From the NCBI GenBank assembly GCA_025352795.1, contig JANXSF010000131.1, positions 1 through 41,249 of the forward strand: a stretch of 41,249 bases of DNA, written 5' to 3'. This stretch comes from Acidobacteriota bacterium. Lineage in GTDB: Bacteria > Acidobacteriota > Terriglobia > Bryobacterales > Bryobacteraceae. Positions within the stretch are counted from its first letter, which is position 1. Each line of letters begins with the position of its first letter. This document shows, piece by piece, positions 1-6,819 of this stretch. The notes beneath the pieces were generated by a model. The model was not told where the DNA came from, searched no databases, and was given only the letters and a program-made list of their open reading frames with translations. The position numbers and the translations under genes were made by a program.

Positions 1-155
1 ATCGCCTCAACGGCTACTTTTGCCTTCAACGAAGGCGGGTGATTCTTTCTGGTGCTGGGCATTGGCTCTCCTTATTTTCTATCCCTTCACACCATCTAAG
101 AAACCTCTTTTTTCTGTCCAAAAAATGGGGTCCACTACACATCTCGCTGGACGTC

Positions 156-473
156 ATGGATGGTTCGTACGGCGTCCTGCCCACTACCGGGCGGGATGAG
201 TGCACAGCGACATCAAACAGCAGCGCGTCCCTTGTTGTCGATGACCCTCTGCAAATCGCAGAACGATTCTTTGAGCGGGCCATCTGGTTCACCAAGACTG
301 AGTTCCAGGAAGTCGTCTACCAACTGCCTGAAGGCGAAGCGAGACGACGCCTTGAGGCCGCACTCAAGGACGGCTGGGAGGTGAACGGCGAAGCCATCCG
401 GGCAGCGCTCGTGAACAATGAACTAGTCCCCGGCGCCAAGCTTGTCACCGGTAGCCATCTTCGCATCCGCTGA
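156..473 (+). CDS. hypothetical protein
   Basis: A short protein of about 105 residues that I do not recognise. The reading frame is open further upstream (from 39), but the ATG at 156 is preferred because the stretch before it reads like non-coding sequence. The second half (ERFFERAIWFTKTEFQEV onwards) is rich in charged residues and predicted helix, with no signal peptide or membrane segment. It ends with TGA shortly before the CPBP protease, so the two may be co-transcribed. Neither start has an obvious ribosome binding site. It is possibly the 3' part of a larger gene damaged near the left edge. No function is proposed. Confidence 0.4.
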   Translation: MDGSYGVLPTTGRDECTATSNSSASLVVDDPLQIAERFFERAIWFTKTEFQEVVYQLPEGEARRRLEAALKDGWEVNGEAIRAALVNNELVPGAKLVTGSHLRIR

Positions 474-511
474 CAACGGCAACTCCGTTGGCCTTCGGGC
501 GAGTGCCAGCT

Positions 512-1093
512 ATGATTCCTATGAAGGCAGACTGGATCATGTTCAATGTTTCGATTCATCCCCTCGAACTCGCCGGTATCGGGTTCACCGTGGCGCTTCT
601 AACCCTCGCCTGGGCGGGGCGTGATCGGTTGAATACATTCGGACTTGAGTTCATAGCGTGGCGCCGGACGAGCAACCGGCAAAGCGTGGAATCCCTGATT
701 TTCGGCGCGGTCTGCGGTCTTGCGGTCGCACTGCTATTCCAGGCTCTGTACAAAGGCGCGCCGTTCAAATGGCAGGATGCCTGGATCGGAATCACTCTGG
801 GTCCGCTCATGGAAGAGGCCGTATTTCGCGGGTACCTCTTCGGCTTGGCGGAGTTGGGACTTCGGAAGCGAGTTCGCCACGCAGGCTGGATTACGGGCAT
901 TGCGATAGCCGCCGTATTCGCGCGCTGTCACCTTCCGAAGGCCGGCATAACGAGTCTGCAGGTAGGTGTCATTTTCGTGATGGGTGTCGTCTACGCTTGG
1001 TTGCGGATCAAATCGAATTCGACGACCTCGCCATTCCTGGCGCACGCAGGGTACAACGCCATCATTTTTGCGGCAGCCGCACTGATTGCGTGA
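512..1093 (+). CDS. CPBP family intramembrane metalloprotease
   Basis: A polytopic membrane protein of about 193 residues of the CPBP/Abi (CAAX protease and bacteriocin-processing) family. All three family motifs are visible: EEAVFR (EExxxR, near base 812), FARCH (FxxxH, near base 920) and HAGYN (HxxxN, near base 1045); in the family these hold the catalytic glutamates and metal-binding histidines. Hydrophobic segments include IGFTVALLTLAWAG, the stretch around GAVCGLAVALLF, GVIFVMGVVYAWL and the C-terminal NAIIFAAAALIA. The frame is open from a TTG at 488; ATG at 512, 521 or 539 are all possible, and 539 has an AAGG upstream. The substrate is unknown. Members act in prenyl-protein processing or bacteriocin self-immunity, but nothing nearby points to either. 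Confidence 0.85.
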   Translation: MIPMKADWIMFNVSIHPLELAGIGFTVALLTLAWAGRDRLNTFGLEFIAWRRTSNRQSVESLIFGAVCGLAVALLFQALYKGAPFKWQDAWIGITLGPLMEEAVFRGYLFGLAELGLRKRVRHAGWITGIAIAAVFARCHLPKAGITSLQVGVIFVMGVVYAWLRIKSNSTTSPFLAHAGYNAIIFAAAALIA

Positions 1094-1282
1094 GCCGAGC
1101 ATTCAACGAGTAAGTGCCCCTTGCTTCCAGGGACCACGGGATGGCGGTCACAATTGGCGTTTATCGAGAGCTATCCAGGATGGAGGCACCGAAGCGAAGT
1201 GGGCAAACTTTGTCCGAGTCGCCCGTTGTCGCGCACAATACAATTCACCGCCAGTCAGATACATTGGTATTGACTATCACTC

Positions 1283-3313
1283 ATGCCTTTCTCAACCGCA
1301 GCTCGTTTAGGAGAGTACGAGATCCTCGCATCGATCGCTGTGGGCGGCACGGGGGAGGTCTACAAAGCCGTGCATGCGCCGCGTGCTCTTAATTCCTTGC
1401 TGCGCGCGCGAATTATTCTCTCTCTGCTCCTGTTCAGCGCCGTCCCGGTTGTTCGCGCTGGCGGGTCCGATTTTCTTCTCGGCCTGGATTACAGCCAGTG
1501 GCTACTGCCAAACGTGCAGAAGCTTGCCACCGATGCCTCCGGGGCTATCTATGTTCTTTCGAATGCGGGGAGCGCCGGACAGGATGCTCGTCCATCGACA
1601 GTGACCAAGTTGTCGGCGGATGGGAAAGCGATCGTGTGGCAGAACCAACTGGGAGTCCCGGTCAGCACGATGGCCATAGACCCGAATGGAGGCGTCTACG
1701 TCTCGCCGATCCATTCGAACGCGGATGTTATTGTCGCGAAGCTGAACGATAGCGGCTCCGGCATCGCGTGGACGTTCTCGACAGGAATCACATTTCCCAA
1801 CGGAGCGCGTCCGACCCTGGCGGCGGATGCGTCGGGCCGGGTTTATGTGGGCGGGCTCGGAACTTTTTTCAGGATCGCCGCGAACGGAGGTTCGATCAAT
1901 TATCAGCAGCCTCTGGTGGGGCTGATGAATTCGATCGCTGTGGATGCGTCGGGCGCTGCGTTTGTCGCAGGGGGCTATATTACTGACGGAATACTGGCGC
2001 GATTCGCACCGGATGGAACCCCCTTGTTTTATACCACATTCCCCGATAGCCAGATCATGCCGACTGTCGCACTGGATCCGAGCGGCAATGCAGTGGTCTT
2101 TTCTACTGGCACCGCTAGCGATCGTGGGCAAGGCATTGCGCGATTGACGCGGTTCGATGCGAACGGCACGGTGACCTCTTCGACAACGCCTGTAGCGACC
2201 GGGTATTCCGGGATGGGGATGGACCAGGCGGGCAACGTCTATTTGATGGGCAACACTCTTGACGTAACCGCACTCCGGTCGGGGCCACGGTTGGCGACCC
2301 TTCCTTTGAAGAACAGCTTGGCAGCGTGTGGAACGGAATTCCTGACGGTGCTCGCTCCGGATGGCACTGTACTGCAGACCACTTATCTTCCAGGGGGCCT
2401 ATACAACGCCGCGCCGTTGATCGCGATCAAAAACGGAAATGTGCTGATCGCTTCGGGGCCAACGTCGTCGTTCGCACCGACGCGCACAGGTCCATTTCCA
2501 GCCGGAAACTCGCAGACTACCGATTTTCTCTTAAGTTTCTCCCCCGACCCAAGCGCCGATACGTTCCCCCTGGCGTGCATCGGGAACGCCGGGGGCTACA
2601 GCACCCAGTCGATTTCGCCAGGACAGGTACTGGCGTTGTTCGGCAATGGGCTTGGGCCGCAGCAAGGCGTGGCGTCGCAGGCCACCCTGCAGGCGCCATA
2701 CCCACGGCAAGCAGGAGAGGTGCAGGTGACGTTCGACGGCGCGCCCGCGCCGATTTTGTGGGCGCAGGATGGACAGGTAAATGTGATCGCTCCGTGGTCG
2801 TTGAATACCGGCGCGAACACAGAAGTATGCGTCTCGTATAAGAGTTCGCGGTTGAAATGCCTGGGCTGGCCCACGGCGCAAACGGCTCCGGGGGTGCTCA
2901 TTGGGGATAGCAGCACAGATCCAGCTCCCCTGAAGATTGGGACTCCGCAGTATGCGATCGCGTTGAACCAGGATGGCAGCATGAATTCGGCGGCCAATCC
3001 AGCAGAGGCGGGCTCGCTGGTTTCAGTCTTCGCCACAGGATTGGGACCAATCGGTCCGCCGCAGGCCGATGGATCGTTAATCGAATTTCCGCTGCCTGTG
3101 AACTCCATTCCCGTTAGGGTCGAGGGAAGTTACTTCATCCCACGTCAACCAACCAGCTTCCAGCCGACCGAGGTTACTTATGCGGGTCCAGCTCCTTACA
3201 GGCCGGCAGGCATCAGCCAAGTCAACTTCCGATCGCTGACTCGGCCTCCTGATAGCTACCAGTTGAAGCTGCCGGCGGGAACGAGTCCGCCGTTCCTGAT
3301 CCACGTGCGCTAG
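1283..3313 (+). CDS. secreted TIGR03437 protein with kinase-derived N-terminus
   Basis: An open frame of 676 codons. Residues 1-29 (MPFSTAARLGEYEILAS then GGTGEVYKA) match the start of acidobacterial Ser/Thr protein kinases, including the glycine-rich ATP loop, but the kinase homology stops after VYKA. From residue 30, a GTG codon at 1370, there is a typical signal peptide (LLRARIILSLLLFSAVPVVRA) followed by repeats of the SBBP/beta-propeller kind (KLATDASGAIYVLS, MAIDPNGGVYVS, IAVDASGAAFVAGG, VALDPSGNAVVFS). About 230 C-terminal residues form the TIGR03437 Solibacter domain (SISPGQVLALFGNGLGP, VTFDGAPAPILWAQDGQVN). The functional start is therefore probably GTG 1370. It is exported; the role is unknown. 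I infer that the 5' end is a recombination scar joining a kinase gene to this one. Confidence 0.85.
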   Translation: MPFSTAARLGEYEILASIAVGGTGEVYKAVHAPRALNSLLRARIILSLLLFSAVPVVRAGGSDFLLGLDYSQWLLPNVQKLATDASGAIYVLSNAGSAGQDARPSTVTKLSADGKAIVWQNQLGVPVSTMAIDPNGGVYVSPIHSNADVIVAKLNDSGSGIAWTFSTGITFPNGARPTLAADASGRVYVGGLGTFFRIAANGGSINYQQPLVGLMNSIAVDASGAAFVAGGYITDGILARFAPDGTPLFYTTFPDSQIMPTVALDPSGNAVVFSTGTASDRGQGIARLTRFDANGTVTSSTTPVATGYSGMGMDQAGNVYLMGNTLDVTALRSGPRLATLPLKNSLAACGTEFLTVLAPDGTVLQTTYLPGGLYNAAPLIAIKNGNVLIASGPTSSFAPTRTGPFPAGNSQTTDFLLSFSPDPSADTFPLACIGNAGGYSTQSISPGQVLALFGNGLGPQQGVASQATLQAPYPRQAGEVQVTFDGAPAPILWAQDGQVNVIAPWSLNTGANTEVCVSYKSSRLKCLGWPTAQTAPGVLIGDSSTDPAPLKIGTPQYAIALNQDGSMNSAANPAEAGSLVSVFATGLGPIGPPQADGSLIEFPLPVNSIPVRVEGSYFIPRQPTSFQPTEVTYAGPAPYRPAGISQVNFRSLTRPPDSYQLKLPAGTSPPFLIHVR

Positions 3314-3750
3314 TCAAACCTGATCCTCTTGCTGCTTCGACGACATACTACTGGTAAGCGTCGTGAAAACCTCGTGTTCGGCATTATTCCGGTTTGTTTC
3401 TTTCCAGGCAAGTTGTGAGAATGGCTTTCGTCAGGCTTTCAAGGTTTCAGAAAATAGTGTGTTCGTTGCCTAGGCCAACCCCCAGATCGTCGGCGACTCA
3501 GAGAGTAGCCAAGAACTGGGTGTCGGGAATAGCTCTCGATCTAGCCGCGCAGCGTAGGGAAGAGTAGTATTTGCCTAGCCGCGGGTACGAGCCGACAATC
3601 CCGGCCGCTAACTTCAAGACGCAAGCAGCCCCAAGACAGCTTGCGTGGCAAAAGGGCTCAAACTATCGGCGTGGCCGATCAAATCTGCATACACCGCCAG
3701 AACCTCGGGAGCCTTCGGGCTCCCTTTTCGTTTTTCAGGAGAGAGATTCA
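3314..3750. other. 437-base intergenic region
   Basis: There is no convincing gene between the TIGR03437 protein and the ATPase. The ATPase frame is open back to 3571, but the residues before 3751 look non-coding. There is a 6-bp dyad ATCGGC-gtg-GCCGAT at 3665-3679 that could be an operator, and a strong hairpin terminator at 3707-3735. I looked for a tRNA (T-loop and acceptor pairing) and found none. Confidence 0.5.
3707..3735 (+). terminator. intrinsic terminator with UUCG tetraloop
   Basis: GGGAGCC (3707-3713), loop TTCG, then GGCTCCC (3718-3724): a perfect 7-bp stem closed by a UUCG tetraloop, followed by TTTTCGTTTTT. It sits just ahead of the ATPase ribosome binding site (aggagag at about 3737-3743), so it either ends upstream transcription or acts as an attenuator inside the ATPase leader. 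Confidence 0.75.
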
Positions 3751-5076
3751 ATGATTCGATCCACAGAAGATTTCCGCAACCTGCTCAAGGCGGCGCGCCG
3801 GGCCGGCACTCCGCTACTTGCCATCAGGACGGCCGATCCGGCCAGCGCGATGGCGCAAGTTTCGGCATGCCTCTGCGGCAAAACCGAAGTGCCTGTGTTT
3901 GCATGGGACATCATGGGCGGCGTGGCCGCGCGCAACAAGGCAGCCAAAGAGGCTACTGCCCACGTGTTCGGTGAGAAGGCCGCGATTGCCGGTCCGGCGG
4001 ATGTACTGTTGGCCCTTCACAAGGGCGCTGCGGTGAAACAGTTTGCGGATGCCATTGTGTTCTTCAATAACCCGCAGCGCATCTGGGAACAGGTCGACAT
4101 CGTGCAGGGGGTCTGGAATCTCCGCGACGCATTCAAGGTTGGCGGCCAGATGCTCGTGTTGGTAACGACTCCCGGCTCCGTGCTCCCGGTCGAATTGCAG
4201 AACGACGTAATGATTATTGACGAGCCTCTTCCATCGGCGGACGACCTGCGCGAGATCATTCCAGGCATGTTCGAGTCAGCCGAACTGGCTCCGCCTGACG
4301 TGTCCGTCGTGGATCAAGCTGTCGATGCCCTGGTGGGACTCGCGGCATTTCCGGCAGAGCAAGCGTTGGCAATGTCGCTGTCAAAGAAGGGTCTGGATGT
4401 CGAGCGTCTATGGGAGCGCAAGCGCCAGGCCGTGGAACAGGCACCGGGCCTGACCATTTGGCGCGGCGGCGAAACGTTCGCGGACATCGGTGGTTGCGAC
4501 AACATCAAGCGGTTTCTTAGTGCGGTGCTCACGGGCCAGGAATCTCCGCGTGTCGTGGTGTTTGTCGACGAGATCGAGAAGGCGTTCGCCGGCACCGGCA
4601 CCGACACGTCCGGTGTGAAGACCGAGATGACTGGAACAATGCTCGGGTGGATGCAGGACCGCGGGGCGGACGGCATCATCGCCATAGGCCCTCCGGATGC
4701 GGCGAAGTCGATGATCGCGAAAGCTGCGGGCAATACAGCCGGGATTCCCACGGTAGCGTTCGATCTTTCGGCGATGCAGAGCTCGCTGGTGGGTGGCTCA
4801 GGCGAGCGCCTGCGCGCCGCGCTTCAAGTCGTCGATGCGATTTCCCAAGGTAAGAGCCTGTGGATCGCAACCTGCAATTCGATCACGAGCCTTCCCCCGG
4901 AGTTGCGCCGCCGGTTCACTCTGGGAACATTCTTTTTCGATCTGCCGTCAGCGGAGGAGCGGGAGGCGATCTGGAAGATCTACCTCGCGAAATGGAAGGT
5001 GGATGGGGAGCGGCCCAACGACGAGGGCTGGACCGGTGCCGAGATCAGGGATGTTGCCGCAAGGCGTGGCGGCTGA
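3751..5076 (+). CDS. AAA+ ATPase with Walker B block before P-loop, C-terminally frameshifted
   Basis: The start is the ATG at 3751, with AGGAGAG about 8 bases upstream. The N-terminal ~200 residues (RSTEDFRNLLKAARRAGTP, then a WDIMGG segment) resemble the recognition part of Ycf46-type AAA proteins. The ATPase half is unusual in order: FADIGGCDNIKRFL, then a Walker B-like VVVFVDEIEKAF (acidic pair D273/E274), then a P-loop-like GPPDAAKS (313-320), then LVGGSGERLRAAL, sensor-1-like IATCNS (N376) and RRRF (386-389). In ordinary AAA proteins the P-loop precedes Walker B. The P-loop also departs from GxxxxGK[ST], having Ala before Lys. The frame stops at TGA 5074, but the expected C-terminus continues in the next frame from 5055 to 5261, which indicates one missing base near 5053-5055. 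The next gene is its DUF1257-like partner. Confidence 0.8.
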   Translation: MIRSTEDFRNLLKAARRAGTPLLAIRTADPASAMAQVSACLCGKTEVPVFAWDIMGGVAARNKAAKEATAHVFGEKAAIAGPADVLLALHKGAAVKQFADAIVFFNNPQRIWEQVDIVQGVWNLRDAFKVGGQMLVLVTTPGSVLPVELQNDVMIIDEPLPSADDLREIIPGMFESAELAPPDVSVVDQAVDALVGLAAFPAEQALAMSLSKKGLDVERLWERKRQAVEQAPGLTIWRGGETFADIGGCDNIKRFLSAVLTGQESPRVVVFVDEIEKAFAGTGTDTSGVKTEMTGTMLGWMQDRGADGIIAIGPPDAAKSMIAKAAGNTAGIPTVAFDLSAMQSSLVGGSGERLRAALQVVDAISQGKSLWIATCNSITSLPPELRRRFTLGTFFFDLPSAEEREAIWKIYLAKWKVDGERPNDEGWTGAEIRDVAARRGG

Positions 5077-5261
5077 ATCTTTCCCTGAAGGAGTCGGCCG
5101 AGTACATCGTTCCGGTTTCGAGATCAGCGGCAGATCAAATCGAAGCACTGCGCCGACAAGCATCCGGGCGATTCCTGAGCGCCGCGCGACCGGGAGTATT
5201 TTCGACCGAATCAGATAGCCCCGCTGCGCCCGGCAGACGGGCATTTCGAGAAACGGAATAG
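5055..5261 (+). pseudogene. out-of-frame C-terminal remainder of the AAA+ ATPase
   Basis: Read in the frame starting at TGC 5055, the sequence gives CRKAWRLNLSLKESAEYIVP, followed by an IEALRRQASGRFLSAARPG segment, and stops at TAG 5259-5261. It continues smoothly from WTGAEIRDV of the ATPase and has the character of an AAA lid plus tail. The intact gene would have run from 3751 to 5261, ending about nine bases before the next start. A single-base deletion or a sequencing error explains the break; no slippery heptamer is seen that would suggest programmed frameshifting. Confidence 0.7.
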
Positions 5262-5270
5262 GGAGACAAC

Positions 5271-5645
5271 ATGAGCCAATACGAGGAACTCACCACAACC
5301 ATGACCGACCAGCAATACCTGGTCGAAGCGCTGACGGAGATGGGCTACAAGCCCGAAGTACAAACCGAGGGAACGGCCTTGCGCGGGTATGGCGGGGTCA
5401 GTTGGAACAGGCCAGTACAGGTCACTATCCCGAAGGACCAACTTCGCGGCGCGTTGGCACCCGTCGGCTTCGGTCGGGACGATGCCGGAGCCTTCCAGGC
5501 CATTATTGATGACCTGGACCGGAAGTACACCGACTTGAATGAAAGCTGGCTCGGTCGAGTCGCGCAGGGTTACAAAGAGCGGCAGACCATGGCGGTGGCC
5601 AAGACGTCGCCATTCGGGGACGCGAAAGACGACGCCGGAGCATGA
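5271..5645 (+). CDS. DUF1257/Ycf35-like protein
   Basis: A 124-residue soluble protein. The start has a clear GGGAG at 5261-5265. The layout (SQYEELTTTMTDQQYLVEAL, LTEMGYKPEVQTEG, LRGYGG, a beta strand VQVTIPKDQL, then VGFGRDDAGAFQAI followed by a helix DDLDRKYT) fits the DUF1257 family, whose plastid and cyanobacterial member is Ycf35. DUF1257 proteins often lie beside Ycf46-type AAA ATPases, and here the gene directly follows one, so the two probably work together. The biochemical role of the family is not established. The C-terminal ~25 residues look disordered. Confidence 0.65.
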   Translation: MSQYEELTTTMTDQQYLVEALTEMGYKPEVQTEGTALRGYGGVSWNRPVQVTIPKDQLRGALAPVGFGRDDAGAFQAIIDDLDRKYTDLNESWLGRVAQGYKERQTMAVAKTSPFGDAKDDAGA

Positions 5646-5700
5646 AAAGCTGTCTCGTTTCGTGACGTGAGAGTATGCTTTGTTGTTATTCCTCTTCTGG

Positions 5701-6171
5701 CTAAAGGATTGCCTCAAGGCGAACGTAACTGACTTCCATGCCGTGCTCCATCCCCGAAGCAAGCATCATTTCTCGTGTCTTGGCATCTGGCAACGTCATC
5801 CGCATGGTCATCAAGGTGCTGTTCCCATCCTGTTCAAAAGTCGTCTCAACGTGGTTGTCGGGGGTGGGATCGGGGAGGTGCATTCGCTCCACGTGAACGA
5901 TGCGCCGGAAGGGCTCCAGCGCCACGAATTCGCCGGTTAGATAAAATTCGCTTCCCTTGCCATCCGACCATTCGTAGCGGATCTTTCCGCCGGGCCGGGC
6001 CTCGTTTATGCAAACCGGCATGGTCCAGCCATCCGGGCCGAGCATCCACTGCTGGAGGATCGCGGGATCGGTGTGAGCGCGATAGACGGCCTCCGGCGAG
6101 GCTGCGAACCGTCGTGTCGCGACGACATATCTGTCGCCTTCGGTCTTCAGAGTCAATTGTGTCATCGTCAT
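5701..6171 (-). CDS. SRPBCC/AHSA1-domain protein
   Basis: A 156-residue member of the AHSA1 (Aha1-like) branch of the START/SRPBCC fold. Typical features are the opening strand with TRRFAASPEAVYRAHTDP, the helix AILQQWMLGPDGWTM, the strands around PGGKIRYEWSD and FYLTGEFVALEPFRRIVHVE, and the long C-terminal helix around GMEHGMEVSYVRLEAIL. Members have a hydrophobic cavity and usually no enzymatic activity. It lies two bases downstream of an ArsR-type regulator on the same strand, the standard pairing for this family, so the regulator would normally control it. The start ATG at 6171 is followed by an alternative ATG two codons in. Confidence 0.88.
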   Translation of the reverse strand: MTMTQLTLKTEGDRYVVATRRFAASPEAVYRAHTDPAILQQWMLGPDGWTMPVCINEARPGGKIRYEWSDGKGSEFYLTGEFVALEPFRRIVHVERMHLPDPTPDNHVETTFEQDGNSTLMTMRMTLPDAKTREMMLASGMEHGMEVSYVRLEAIL

Positions 6172-6173
6172 GG

Positions 6174-6425
6174 TTATCCTTTCTTTCCTTTCGCTCGTTT
6201 GGACTGTGATTCCAGAATCTTGTCGAGGCGGGCATAGTTCATCTCCAAGGCTTTTCGCAGGAGTTCAAGCCATTGGTCGATCTCATCGATCCCGCCCGGA
6301 ACAAGTCGACAAGGGCGCTTGGCTCCCTCCACGCGACGTGCAATAAGTCCGGCTTCCTCCAGCACTCGAAGGTGCCTGGAGATCGCTGGTTGGCTCATTT
6401 CGAATGGCTGCGCCAAATCCATCAC
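6174..6425 (-). pseudogene. ArsR-family regulator, N-terminally truncated
   Basis: An 83-residue remnant of an ArsR-type winged-helix repressor. The recognition helix (MSQPAISRHLRVLEEAGLI), the wing (ARRVEGAKRPCRLVPGG) and the C-terminal helix typical of AHSA1-associated regulators are present. The first ~35-40 residues, normally an ADPTRR-type helix and the first helices of the winged helix, are missing. Homology starts at ATVMDL and upstream there is no start codon before an in-frame stop near 6480; the sequence there belongs to an unrelated fragment on the other strand. It may still be translated from the ATG at 6425, but without its first helices it probably cannot fold or dimerise normally. 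Confidence 0.75.
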
Positions 6426-6458
6426 CGTTGCAGTAATCAGGTTTGGTCGAAAGGATTC

Positions 6459-6790
6459 AAAACCTCTTTCACGGATCTAGTGATCCGACCGTCCGGTGAT
6501 GTCAAAAGGCTGGAACATGATCCTGCAGTTTTAGAGGACATCGATATTTTCCTCGATCTGTCCGCATTTGAACCTGCACTTGGCAAGAATGCGATCAACC
6601 GCGAACTCAAGAAGTTGGGCGACGCTGTCGGCCTCACCATGTGCTCACCTTCGTGGTGAACGAGTCCCAAACCATTGGTTACGATCTCTTTCAATTGGCC
6701 GCGAAACCGGAAATGATTGCGATACTGAAGTCAAATGAATTCGGCGCACCGCTTGGTGATTTCGCCTTTCTGCGTAACCCGCGTCTCTAG
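6459..6790 (+). pseudogene. frameshifted fragment of an unrecognised gene
   Basis: On the plus strand a protein-like frame reads LEHDPAVLEDIDIFLDLSAF and continues through NAINRELKKLGDAVGLT, then breaks near 6635-6640. It resumes one frame over as VLTFVVNESQTIGYDLFQLA and ends in FAFLRNPRL at TAG 6788-6790. The two parts read as one protein of about 105 residues with a single-base deletion. No start codon is supported, because its 5' side runs straight into the truncated ArsR gene, so it looks like the 3' end of a gene cut by rearrangement. I do not recognise the family. Confidence 0.45.
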
Positions 6791-6819
6791 GACTGGGTTG
6801 ATCGTTTCATTTTGCTACT

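Noticed and set aside
1-42. Short frame IASTATFAFNEGG ending in TGA at the left edge
   Set aside because: Thirteen codons are too few to tell a real gene end from chance, and I recognise no family.
3314-3706. Possible tRNA or attachment site next to the ATPase module
   Set aside because: No cloverleaf pairing or T-loop consensus was found, and no direct repeat pair could be matched by eye.
3571-3750. 60-residue N-terminal extension of the AAA ATPase
   Set aside because: It would run through the hairpin terminator and the ribosome binding site; the start at 3751 is far better supported.
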